Shown one piece after another: positions 46,735 through 56,984 of a stretch of 64,000 nucleotides of DNA. Position 1 is the stretch's first letter. Every line of letters starts with the position of its first letter. A program made the position numbers and the translations under genes. Source of the DNA: Podocnemis expansa. Lineage: Eukaryota > Chordata > Testudines > Podocnemididae. Location: the NCBI GenBank assembly GCA_007922195.1, contig ML682024.1, positions 7,117,594 through 7,181,593 on the forward strand. The letters run 5' to 3'. The notes beneath the pieces were generated by a model, which did no database searches, was not told the origin of the DNA, and saw nothing but the letters and a program-made list of their open reading frames with translations.

Positions 46735-47423
46735 CAGTGGCGTCGCTGGCGTTGGGCACGCCGGGGCACATGCCCCGAGTCCCAACGCCAGTGCCCTGCA
46801 TCTCCGGCCCAATCGGGCTGGGGATCTGGGGCCCAATCCCGAGCCGTCCGCAGCCGTGGCGGCCCTGTCCCCAGCCGGGGATCCGGGGCCTGGCTGGCTG
46901 CCTGACAGGCCCCGCCCCTGGCCAGGGATAGGACCAGGGGGAGGCAGTGCCACTGTGGGTAGCTAGGCTGCAGCAGGGCTGGGCCAGAAGTGGCTGCTGG
47001 AGGCCAGGCCCGCAGCTGCGGCTGTGGGTGGCCAGGCCCCCGATCCCCTGCCAGGGATGGGGCCGTCGCGGCCACTGGTGGCCAGGCCCTAGATCCCTGA
47101 CCGGGGATCCGGGGCCTGTCTGGCCGCCTGAAGCCACATTGGCCCCATCCCTGGCTGGGCATCCGGGCCCGGCTGGCCACCCATGGTGGCCCCGTCCCTG
47201 GCTGGGGATCCGGGGCTGCGTACGTGGCCCTGGCCTCCAGCGGCTGCTTCTGGCCAGGCTGGGCCACGCTGTGCCGTGGCCTAGCTGCCTGCAGCGGCGC
47301 GGCCTCCCTCTGTCCCTATCCCTGGCTAGAGGCATGGCCTTCTGGCTGGGGGCGTGGCCTTCCAGCTGGGGGCAGGGGCTGGGCCCGTGCCCCAGGTCCC
47401 TCCCCGCCCCAGCGACGCCCCTG
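46735..47423. mobile_element. GC-rich hAT-like non-autonomous element, copy 2
   Basis: 689 bp. Ends CAGTGGCGTCGCTGG and CCAGCGACGCCCCTG are inverted (14 of 15 matches). Near-perfect 8-bp duplication GGGGACAC (46727-46734) and GGGGACCC (47424-47431). Interior matches 40193-40723 in the opposite direction, including GGGGCACATGCCC near the end. Confidence 0.92.
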
Positions 47424-47539
47424 GGGGACCCTATCCCCTGGCCCTGGGGCACAGCTAAGGGCCACTGGTCTGCAGGAAGGTGGAGGTCAGTGAGGGGCCT
47501 GGGCAATACTTTGGGACAGGAAGGGAAGATGTCTTCCTG

Positions 47540-47786
47540 ATTCTTCACAGTATGTGACATCATTATACCCCTGATGACATTGCTGCGTCTCCTGATTATT
47601 TCATTGTCTCCCCTGCTGAGATCATTGTGCTGGGTCATGAGGTGGCTGCTTGGTGCCATGACTACCCTATGTTAGTTTCCATGATAGCAGGGCCACAACC
47701 TTGTGTGATGATGTCATCAGGCCAATGATGTCATTGGGGCATGATGAGGTCATCAGGGAAGGGGATTATCTCATCAGGGATGTGAT
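47540..47786. repeat. ATGATGTCATC-rich degenerate repeat
   Basis: Words gatgacattg, aatgatgtcatc and atgaggtcatcaggg recur; similar sequence resumes after the CR1 copy at 48702-48740. Confidence 0.6.
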
Positions 47787-48701
47787 CTGGATGATGGGAT
47801 AGATTGCACGCTCACTAAGTTTGTGTATGTTACCAAGCTGAGTGGGGATGGTAGATGCACCGGAGGGTAGGGATGGAATTCAGGGAGACCTAGACAAATT
47901 GGAACTTTGAGCCAAAAGAAATCGAATGCCAGTCAACAAGGGCAAGTGCAAAGTCCTGCACTTAAGACAGAAAAATCCCATGTACTCCTACAGGCTGGGG
48001 ACTGATCAGCTAAGTAGCAGCTGTGAAGAAAAGGACCTGATGGTTATGGTGGATGGGAAGCTGGATATGAGTCAAGTGTGCTCTTGTTGCCAAAAAGGCC
48101 AATGGCATATTGGGCTACGTCAGTAGGAGTGCTGCCAGTAGATTGAGGGATGTGATTATTCCCCAGTATTCAGCACTGTTGAGGCCACATCTCGAATATT
48201 GTGTCCAGTTTTGGGCTCCCCACTACAGAAGGATGTGGACAAACCAGAAAGAGTCCATTGGAGGGCAACAAAAAATGTTTAGAGGGCTGTGGCACACGAC
48301 TTATGAGGCGAGAATGAAGGAGCTTGGCTTATTTAGTCTGAAGAAGAGAAGACTGAGGGACGATATAATAACTACCTTCAGCTACTTGAAGGGATGCAGC
48401 AAATAGGAGGGAACTAGACTATTCTCAGTGGTGACAGAGGACAAAACAAGGAGCAATGGTTTCAAGTTGCAGCTGGGGTGGTTGAGGTTGGATATTAGAA
48501 AAATCTTTTTCACAAGGAGAGTGGTGAACCACTGGAATGGGTTACCTAGGGAGATGGTGGAATCTCCATCTTTGGAAACTTTTAAGACCAGGTTGGATAA
48601 AACCCTGGCTGGGATGATTCGGTGGGAGTGTCCCTGATTTTAGCAGTGGGTTGGACTAGATGACCTCATGAGGTCCATTCCAGCTCTAATAGTCTATGAT
48701 G
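47787..48701 (+). mobile_element. CR1 non-LTR retrotransposon, 5'-truncated, sense
   Basis: Plus-strand remnants of the end of CR1 ORF2: GKCKVLHLRQKN, SAASRLRDVIIPQYSALL and RPHLEYCVQFWAP, broken by frameshifts across 47926-48637. The 3' end is the typical GGTTGGACTAGATGACCTC stretch followed by TCTATGAT. Inactive. Confidence 0.95.
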
Positions 48702-49099
48702 TCACAAGTGATGTGATGACATCACCAGTCGATGTTGTTACTAACAGAGCCGTAACGCTGTTTCAGCACCCGAGGCACGTTCCAGTCGGAACGCGCCCCT
48801 TGCAATTAGCTGCCCTTGGGGCTGGTGCTGTGAAAAGCACCTTTTAATAGAACGCTCCGGCAAGCCTGGGGAAAGCCCCATTCGCCCTGCTGTAGCTAAG
48901 GCTCTGGTTACAAACATCCATGGTGACCTCCTTTGATCTGATAGTTCAGTGTGGTGTGTGTGTGGGGGGGTCAGGGCAAAGGGAAGATTTCGGTTGCCGT
49001 GGTAACAAGCGAGGGGGAGGGGCTAGCCTCCAGTTACCTTTGGCCTTACCCAATATGTTACCATGGGTCGGAGACGGGGGGATGCCCTCCTTTTGCCCT

Positions 49100-49490
49100 C
49101 AGTTAAGATGGCGCCAGAGGCGATGCTGTTGCTTTTCCCTTTATCAAAATGGCGCTGGCAGCAGCTATGACGACTTCTGCCCTCTAGCCCCATGACGCCA
49201 GTGGTGCCCTTTACCAAAATGGCATCCTGTTCCTCCGACCCCCTTTTCTAAGATGGCAGCCTCGGATGCGCCCTTCCTAAGATGGCGGTCTCCTATGGGC
49301 CGCTCCCTTTTTCAAAATGGCGGCGATGGGTTTACAACCTGCCCCTTCCCAAGATGGTGGCCGCTGCCCTTTTCCAACATGGCTGCGCCTCTCGGCCTCC
49401 CCAAGGAGTTCGCCGGGCCGCCTGCGGGCGGAAGTGACGTTCTGAAGCCGGCGCGAGGGAGCTACCCGCTCCCAAGATGGCAGAGGCAGC
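49100..49490 (+). promoter_or_regulatory. GRWD1: GRWD1 promoter: array of nine YY1/TISU-like motifs
   Basis: Nine AANATGGC motifs on the plus strand, most about 25-45 bp apart: 49106, 49146, 49216, 49250, 49279, 49314, 49351, 49376 and 49474. Most follow a CCCTTTT-type tract. Variants include AAGATGGCGGT, AAAATGGCGGC and AACATGGCTGC. The last overlaps the GRWD1 start codon (CCCAAGATGGCAGAG), as in YY1-bound TISU starts. Confidence 0.7.
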
Positions 49491-52400
49491 GTGTCGCTGG
49501 GACGCGGATGGGGCGAGCAGCAGCAGCAGCAGCAGCAGCGGGGCGGAGGACGAGGAGCAGCAGCAGCAGCAGGGAGGCCCGCGGCGGGTCTATGTGCCAG
49601 GCCGGGGGCCGCCGCCGGGCCCGGGCGAAGAACTCGTGATGGACGAGGCGGCCTATGTGCTGTACCACCGTGCGGGCACGGGTGGGTTGGGAGGCAGGCG
49701 GTGGGGCCATGGGGAAGGGGCAGGTGCGAGGTGCGGACAACAATGGGGGACTTGACGGCCAACAGCATGGGAAATGCAAAGGGGATGCGGAGTGGGGCAC
49801 AGCACATCTCCGGCGGGGGGTGACCCACTCTTCTCCCCACAGGTGCCCCGTGTCTGAGTTTTGATGTGGTGCCCGATGCATTGGGCCAGGATCGTGAGCG
49901 CTTCCCCCTCAGCCTGTGGCTCTGTGCTGGCACCCAGGCTGAGAGCGCCCAAGCCAACAGGTGAGACCAGGGGGGCAGCTGTGGGGCCTTGATCCTCTGC
50001 AACTTCACCATCACAGTGAGACACACACACCCTGGAGCCCCCCACCCCCCAACACACTCACCTAGGAAGCCCCACTGGCTCTGGTCCTCAGTGCCCCTGC
50101 TGGGCACCCTCAGCCCTGTTGTGGCCTGTCTCGTCCATATCCCCTGGCACTTGTGTGGGGGGGAGCAGCTGCCCCACTGCCAGCTTCAGCCCCTGCCTAG
50201 CTTCTCTGCTGAGCCAGGACACCACACAGCTCAAGGACATGGGGAGCAGAGAGTAGCTCAGTGGTCTCAAACTCAAATCATTGTGAGAGCTACATGAGGA
50301 TTAGTACATTAGCCTGAGGGCTCCACTCCTCAAACCTCGCCATATGGCAATATTGCAAATATCGGTAATGATCATGTTATTGCAGACTGTAGGAAGCAGC
50401 TTTAGGGGCTGCGTGCAGCCTGTGTGTTTGAAACCCCTAGACTAGCTGGTGGGTGCTCAGCTCTTGCTCTGCTGGGTGCCAGCATTCCCTGACTATACTG
50501 TCCTGAGCAGTCACCCACCTGTAATCAATCAATCAATCAATCAATCAAATCATAGGGCTGGAAGGGACCTCATGAGATCATCGAGTTCAACCCCCTGGGA
50601 ATTGAACCCAGGACCTTCTGCATGTTAAGTAGAGGCGCTAGCCACTCCAGTGGTGCTTCCCAATAACCATTTTCTTGACCCACAGAGGGGGGCTGCCTTC
50701 CCATGGTTCCTCTGGCCCTTAACCACCCAGCTGAACCAGTGACAGGATTCTGGCTACCCTACCTCAAGGGTACAGGCCCCATGCCTTTTTTCCTACCCCG
50801 AGTCCGCCAGTCTCCTGCTCTGGGGCCAGTGGAAGCTGGCGTCCTCTTAGAGGGAAAAGACACTGTACCCCATGCCCCAAGCCAGCAGGATGCAGGGGCT
50901 CTGGAGTGCCTGGCTGTGGGGTAGGGCTCAGGGGGTCCCTCTCTTTGCCAGGCTGCTGGTGATGAAGATGCACAATTTGCACCGCACGGGGGCCGCAGCT
51001 GCAGAGAGCAGTGATGAGGAGGAAGAGGATGAAGAGGAGGAGGAAGAGAAGAAACCCCAGCTGGAGCTGGCTATGATCCCTCACTATGGAGGCATCAATC
51101 GTGTCCGAGTATGGCCCCCTCCAGATGGTGACCAGCTGCCTGGGCCCCAACCCCACCCAGTGCCTCCTGCTCCCCCCTCATCCCTGGTTAACTCTTTCCT
51201 CCTGTGCAGGTGACCCAGCTGGGTGGGATACAGATGGCTGCTGTCTGGTCAGAGAAGGGGCAGGTGGAGATCTATGACCTGCGGCGCCCCTTGGCAGCCC
51301 TCGTGGACCCTCAGGCCATGGCCACCTTCCTGCGTGAGGAGCAGTCCAAAATCAAGCCCCTCTTTTCTTTCGCTGGACATATGAAAGAGGGCTTTGCCAT
51401 GGACTGGTCCCCCACAGTGCCTGGTGAGTTTGGGGGGCTGGGGTGGCGCTGGGCAGCAAGGAGGCTATGGGTCAGGAATGAGAGGCATCAGCAGAGTTGG
51501 GGGAGTTCCCTGTGATGCCATCTCTGCTGCCCACCAGGCCGCCTCGTGACCGGCGACTCAAACAAGAACATTCACCTGTGGAACCCCAAAGTGGATGGGA
51601 CGTGGCACGTAGACCAGCGCCCCTTTACTGCCCACACCGCCTCTGTGGAGGACCTGCAGTGGTCACCAACGGAAGCCACGGTGAGGGGGGGCCTGCCAGG
51701 AAAAAAGCAGTATTGGGTGAGATGGGCTGTGGGGCTGATCCATGGCGGAGAAGGATCAGGGAGAGGATTTCTGGGTAACTGGGCCCATGTGCTGATGGGC
51801 GGGGGAGTGATACTGGGGTAGATTGGCTGTGGAGCCCAGGGGAGGATAGCAGGCTGGATGGGCCTCCAGCAGGCAGCCATGCTCCCTAACTCCCCGTCTC
51901 CACCCAGGTGTTTGCCTCGTGTTCAGTAGACAGAACCATCCGAGTGTGGGATGTGCGGGCAGCACCAGGCCGGGCTTGCATGCTGACAGCCAGCCAGGCC
52001 CATTCCAGCGATGTCAACGTCATCAGCTGGAACCACCATGAGCCTTTCCTTGTCAGTGGGGGGGATGACGGGGCCCTGCGCATCTGGGACCTGCGTCTTT
52101 TCAAGGTCAGTGCCCCCCAGGGCTCCCCACAGCCCCCCACTTGCTCCTCCAGCTGTGCTGGATCCCCTCACTTGCCCCAACCTTCTCTTCACCACTGCTC
52201 TCTCCTCCCACAGGAGGGCACAAGCGTGGCAACCTTCAAGCAGCACACAGCACCCATCACCTCAGTTGAGTGGCACCCCACAGATGCAGGGGTGTTTGCG
52301 GCTGCTGGTGCTGATGACCAGGTGACCCAGTGGGACTTAGCCGTGGAGCGGGACCAGGAAGTGGAAGGGGGGAGTGAGGATGACCCGGCCTTGGCCTCCA

Positions 52401-52534
52401 TCCCGCCCCAGCTGCTCTTCGTGCACCAGGGTGAGACTGATATCAAGGAACTACACTGGCACCCACAGTGCCCTGGGGTCCTCATCACCACTGCCCTGTC
52501 TGGCTTCAATGTCTTCCGCACCATCAGTGTCTGA
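49477..52534 (+). CDS. GRWD1: Glutamate-rich WD repeat-containing protein 1
   Basis: Seven coding exons: 49477-49681, 49843-49960, 50952-51108, 51210-51423, 51538-51680, 51908-52105, 52214-52534; all GT-AG and in frame, giving 451 codons (human 446). GRWD1 is a nuclear/nucleolar WD40 protein that acts in ribosome biogenesis and binds histones and the MCM loading machinery. The N-terminus has eight Ser then five Gln from CAG/AGC runs (residues 14-21 and 28-32), unlike the mammalian protein. Then [29 protein letters not shown], an acidic stretch ([14 protein letters not shown], near 120-135), [20 protein letters not shown], and WD repeats with [35 protein letters not shown] and [10 protein letters not shown]. 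It ends FRTISV as in human. The start ATG lies inside a YY1/TISU motif. Confidence 0.97.
50259..50439. mobile_element. hAT-like MITE, CAGGGGTCTCAAAC family, copy 2
   Basis: 181 bp in a GRWD1 intron. Ends CAGTGGTCTCAAAC and GTTTGAAACCCCTA; flanks GAGTAGCT (50251-50258) and GACTAGCT (50440-50447) match at 7 of 8. Related in reverse to 10524-10710. Confidence 0.83.
50523..50648 (-). mobile_element. CR1-tailed tRNA-type SINE, copy 2
   Basis: Begins with (ATCA)n, then the same CR1-like tail as copy 1 and a tRNA-like part extending to TTAAGTAGAGGCGCTAGCCA. Reading the minus strand, TGGCTAGCGCC and GGTTCAATTCCC resemble Pol III A and B boxes. Located in a GRWD1 intron. Confidence 0.8.
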
Positions 52535-53480
52535 TTTGGGGGGAGACAGCCTGGAGCCTCCCCTTTGCAGATGGACCATTCCAGGTGCTGGCTGTTCCTA
52601 CTGTGCATAATGGAAAGCTTTGGGGGAGGGTGTCCTCTCTCCTCCGTCCTTGCATTTGAGCTTAGGTGTAGTAGTTACTACAATTGCACGGGCAGGAGAA
52701 AGCTCCCCACACCAGGAGCCTAACAAACTTCCCTCTCCTTACGCTCTGCAGTGGGACTGCTCTAGTTAGTGACTGGTATCACTGCATGAAATGGGGTGTG
52801 TATGGGCAGTGGGGTCTAGTTCAGGTTTGGTTTCCATGGGGAAGTGGGGGTGAGGTAGCAGCAGCTGGGCCATTCTATGTGGGAGGTGGGGTAGGGGTTA
52901 GGCCTCCTGTTCTGCAGCTTGTTTTGGGGAGCTACTATCTAATTTGGATATGGGGGGGGGGGCTGAGCTCAAGCCAACTTTATGCTTGTTTGTACATTGG
53001 TTGGCCTGATTTTTGTTGTGCCTGCTTGAGATGAGAGGGAGTGTCACCCTCTTTTTGTTGAGCAGTGGAGTGTTCTGGAGCTAGGGGTTACCAATTCTCT
53101 GTATGGGAGGAGGTTGGTTTGCTCCAAATATATTGTTGGGCAGGGGCACTGTGCATTTAGTTGGGGGGGGACTAACTGCTGCCTGGCTGGCCAATGTCTG
53201 GGGTAGGGGAAACAGGAGACAGACACAAACACCCACAGAGGGAGAGGGCAGAAAACTTCATCCACAGCTCTGGGGAGGGAGGGCCCAGAACCAGGCCCCT
53301 TTCATTTGAACCCCAGCTGAGGAGGGGTGGAGGGCAGTGTCTTACTGTGTCCTCCCTCTCATGGATGTGCCATTGTGTGCAGCCAGGGGGCTGTCTGTCA
53401 CAGAAGATGTGAGGGGAGCCTTAGTAAATTAAATTATTTTTGGCAACTTCAGTTTTAATTTAATTAAAGAAAAAATAATT
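52535..53480 (+). other. GRWD1: GRWD1 3' UTR and shared A/T-rich end region
   Basis: Gene-poor, G-rich sequence after the GRWD1 stop. The only A/T-rich block, 53425-53485, has ATTAAA on the plus strand (53463-53468) and ATTAAA on the minus strand, so it could end both GRWD1 and the convergent TSEN34 transcripts. Confidence 0.45.
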
Positions 53481-53734
53481 TAAACCAACTAGGGTCTATG
53501 AAGGGGTGGCTTCAAATCTTCCCTCAGCTCAGCGTGGGCCCCCACACCATAGCCCCCTCCTGCCCCAGCCCATGGCTTCTAGCTCCAGCTCTGCCACTGC
53601 CCCCATCTGTAACATCCTGTGCCCTGCTCAGCTCAGCAGCATTGCCTCCTGCCCCCAGTTGGCTCAAGTTGAGGGAGGGGCATGTAGAGCAGGTTTCCTC
53701 CTTTTGTCCACTACACAGCTGTCCCAGGCCGGGC

Positions 53735-55600
53735 TCACTGCAGCCCACTCCACTGCAGGGAAGTGAAGGTGACGGTTCCGTCTGTGCCTGGGGAGCAGAG
53801 TAGCAGGGTCTTCTTGACACCAGTACCCAGGCGAGCTGCGGCCACCAGGGCAGGGAGTGGGAGGGGTGCCCCCTGGGGGCAGCACAGGGCAATGTAATGG
53901 GCATGGTACCGCAGGGGGTCACCTGTAGGAGAGAGGCAAAGGGGGAGGAGTCAGGGCAGTTGCTTCATTCCCTGACCCTACACCTATCAATTGCCCAGCG
54001 GAGTGATATCCACCTCTGTGAGCCCCTCCAGTTTCCCATGGTCTCTGTCCTGGCTCTCCTTCCCCTAGTTCCATCCCTCTTCCTCATTTCCCCCAGGCCA
54101 TGACCCAAGCCCCACCACCTACCTGGGTACACAAGGAAGTCTCCCCCAAACTTGCTGCCTCCAGACAGGTAGTAGCCCCTGTCCCATAGCTCACGGAATA
54201 CACGGTATCGGGTCTCATGGGCTGGGCAGCCAGCGTGAGGCCAGTCTGGGGAGGGGGCGGTCCAGTCCACCTTCTCAACCTGCCCAGGATGGCACCGTGC
54301 TGTAGGAAGTTGGACCATCATAGAGCTACGAGGCAGGACAAAGCGTGACTCTGGAAGCCTTGAGTCCTCCACAGCATCTGGGAATGGAAAGAGCAGCAGG
54401 CTAGGAGGCACTGGAGTGCAGCTGCCTCTGCGGTGGGAGCTGGTTATCCAGGACCCAATACTGAGATGCAACCAGCTCTGGGGTGGTTTCTAAAGAACAT
54501 CTGCAAATAAACCCACATCTTCCTGCAGTACAGGCCCCAGAAGTCCAGCTCTGATTGCCAGGAGAGGGTACCCGCCTTCCTCTGCAGCCCCTGGGTTTCA
54601 CAGCAGCTCTCCCCTCCAAGCTCCACCCATGTGCTGGCTGTACCTGGTGTCTCCCCACGTTGTTGTCTGCGGCGGGCTCTGCCCTCTGCAATGCGGTCAG
54701 CAAGCTGGGCCAGTAGGGCCACCCTCTCTGCCCCAGCCAGGCGTTGTTGCTCCTGGTAGCTCTCCTCCAGCTCCTTATGATAGGCCTCCACCTCAGGCAC
54801 CTGGGTTCCAGGGAAGGTTTAATGCTTCTGTGGGATGAGCAGCGTAAGCCTTGCCACCCAGCTCCATGGGACCCAGCCCCAAATACACAGCACTCCCCTC
54901 CCTGAGCTGGCACCCTCTAGAACAGCATTTCCTAAACTACTCGAACATTTTTGGGCTTGGAATACACTAACAGAACACAGACATGCTAGTCTGGAGAGGG
55001 TGGGCTGGTGTTGCATTCTGAAGAATTGCTACATGTATTGCCCAAAAGTTGATTTAAAAGTTGTGTGTCAGCATGAGTTGCATAATAATAATAGCGTGTT
55101 ATAAATATTAATATATCTTTAATCTGAATACTATTCAAATGCCTTACTATTTTTGATACACACAATTTCATATTTAATATTTTAGAAGGAAAAATATTGC
55201 TAGCATCAAAATTTTACAGAACACCTATTCTCATCATACAGAAGAGTTTGGGAAATACTGCCCTAGAAGGGAAAGGCCTATCCCCCACCCAAGGGCCAGA
55301 TCACTACCCGTGCCCCCTGCAGGAGAGTGGCCTCAGGTCCCTCACCTGGGTCATTTCCTCCCCCTCCACTGGGAGCTGGATCTTGCTGTACTTCACCAGG
55401 ATGGCTGCGCCCAGCTCCACGAGCAGCCGGGCCTCCTCAGGCAGCAGTTGCAGGGGCAGGCCCAGGCGGATGTTCTGCCGGGGCTTGCGGGCCAGCGCTC
55501 CTACCAGGGTCCCCACCAGCCGGAACCGCTCACGGATCTCCCGGGCATCCTCAACGCTCCACACAAGAGCTGCCCCCTCCAGCACATGGATTTGGATCAT
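53735..55600 (-). CDS. TSEN34: tRNA-splicing endonuclease catalytic subunit SEN34
   Basis: Four coding exons on the minus strand: 55600-55346, 54800-54644, 54377-54123, 53922-53735, joining to 284 codons (human 310). TSEN34 cuts the 3' splice site of intron-containing pre-tRNAs in a nuclear complex with TSEN2, TSEN15 and TSEN54. The N-terminal domain reads MIQIHVLEGAALVWSVEDAR and RQNIRLGLPLQLLPEEARLL; a charged helical linker follows; the C-terminal nuclease fold has YYLSGGSKFGGDFLVYPGDP, RYHAHYIALC and GVKKTLLLCSP. The catalytic triad is intact: Tyr221, His229, Lys260, with the same spacing as human Tyr247, His255, Lys286. The middle linker is shorter than in human. The ATG at 55598-55600 follows a good acceptor, so a 5' UTR exon lies upstream. 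A MITE sits in the first coding intron. Confidence 0.97.
54923..55260. mobile_element. hAT-like MITE, CAGCATTTCCCAAACT family, copy 2 (TSEN34 intron)
   Basis: 338 bp. Ends CAGCATTTCCTAAACT and AGTTTGGGAAATACTG; flanks CTCTAGAA (54915-54922) and CCCTAGAA (55261-55268) match at 7 of 8. Shares internal words such as ACAGAACACCTATTC with copy 1. Confidence 0.9.
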
Positions 55601-55704
55601 GGCACTGGGGAGCAGGAAAGTTGGAGGGGACAAGGCCTCCTGGGGAGAGAGAGAGGGGCTAGTAATAGGGGCACTCCTTGCCTGGCACTGGGACACAGCC
55701 AGAG

Positions 55705-55994
55705 TGGGGCTACCAGATACCAAAGCCTGGAAAGGAGGACTGGGAAGTGCGAACAGGAGGACATTGGAGGACACATGGAGAATATGTAGTATTAATGTAA
55801 TAGTCTTCTGTTTTTAGGGGGCCCTGGAATGCTTTCCCCTAAAAATAAGGTATTCTGTGGCATTCCAGCATGCGTTAACCCCTATAAGTAACAAGCCAGA
55901 CAAAATCATGTATTTTTAAAATGCCTGCCAGACGGAGGACATGAAGGTAAAAAGGCGGACATGTCCCCCTTTTGCCTGACATCTGGTAACCCTA
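55705..55994. mobile_element. hAT-like MITE, TAGGGTTACCAG family, copy 1
   Basis: 290 bp with inverted ends TGGGGCTACCAGAT and ATCTGGTAACCCTA. Flanks AGCCAGAG (55697-55704) and AGCCAGGG (55995-56002) match at 7 of 8. Opposite orientation to copies 2 and 3. It lies just upstream of the TSEN34 start codon exon, in the 5' UTR intron. Confidence 0.88.
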
Positions 55995-56329
55995 AGCCAG
56001 GGACCAGTTAGAGGGGGACCTCACACCTGATGCTAAAACGCAGCTACCTCTGGGGTGGGGCATTGCAAGGGCAAGAGGCGCCCAATGTTAAGACCCCAAA
56101 GGATGCTGGGACACTCCATGTCTGGTGGAACCTCGGTCTAGTCACGTGGGACCTCACCAAACCCCGCCTCCTGCGCCGAAGGGATTACGGGAAACTCATT
56201 CTTAAAGAGCCTGCAAAGGATTCTGGGAGTTTTTTCAAGTTCCACCCTCGCCCCCTCGGAACACTGGGAAACAATTTCTTAAAGGGCCACACCCACCTGC
56301 ACCAAACTTTGCGCCTTTCCCACGGGGGA

Positions 56330-56830
56330 TGCGGGTAATCGCTTTTCCAGGGCCATGCCTCCCCCCCCCCCCGCATTGGGCTCCCTTTATCCCCTCGCTC
56401 ACCTTCACCTTGGCTCCCTGTCCCCCGCTCCGCGTGAGGGGCGCTGTGTAAAGCAGCCGAGATGTCCCCACTGCCCCGCTCCGGCAATTGGGCGGGCTGG
56501 GGGGGAAGGGGGCGGGGTTCTTGCTGCTGAGCTACGGTCCCATTGGCCGGTACCCGGGGAGGGGCGGATTGCAAATCGCAGGGCCCAATGGGCTCAGGGC
56601 GCGGAGGAAGCGAGGGGGTCGGCAGAAGGGAGGGGCGGGAATAGCTCCTGGGGTGTGAATCTCCCCCCTCCCGGAGGGTATGAATCTATGCACAGGAGTA
56701 CCCGGGGTGTGAATTCTGCAAAGGACTCCTCCCAGGGTGTGACTCTGCATCGACATCCCCCCCCCCGGCAAAATTGGTGCCGGGCGCTGGTGAGTGACGC
56801 GTGGCTGTGAACTCGGGGTCGGAGGCACGT
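56330..56830. promoter_or_regulatory. Putative divergent TSEN34 / MBOAT7 promoter
   Basis: GC-rich region between two head-to-head genes. A minus-strand donor (GAAG|gtgagc, gt at 56402-56401) fits a TSEN34 non-coding exon. A plus-strand donor (GCTG|gtgagt, gt at 56790-56791) fits an MBOAT7 non-coding exon. Both genes have acceptors directly before their start-codon exons, so such exons are expected. Transcription starts are not visible. Confidence 0.45.
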
Positions 56831-56984
56831 GTGGGGAGGCGGGGAAAGTTTGTGCCTTTTCCACCCCCACTAAATGGGGTTCCCTGCTGCCCCCTAACCC
56901 CTGGGCGATTTCCCGCTCGGCAAGGCTGCTAATGGGGGGGAATGCAGAGGCGGGGCAGTAGCCATGTGTTGGTTGTACAGCACT

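Larger units (their letters stand above)
36440..49095. other. Gene-free interval between GRIN2D and GRWD1
   Basis: No coding family recognised on either strand. Main contents: tandem family A monomers, CA-rich low complexity (36830-37340), a 241-bp MITE (37620-37860), an AATTCGAATT-rich element (39560-40012), two GC-rich hAT elements (40193-40723, 46735-47423), a TCTAGA-containing minisatellite (41990-42500), a CR1-tailed SINE (46253-46358) and a CR1 (47787-48701). Two stretches look low-copy and could be regulatory: 43795-43890 and 48740-48920. Confidence 0.65.

Noticed and set aside
46721..47659. 312-codon minus-strand open frame
   Set aside because: Lies almost wholly in a GC-rich hAT element made of short repeats; the product is low complexity.
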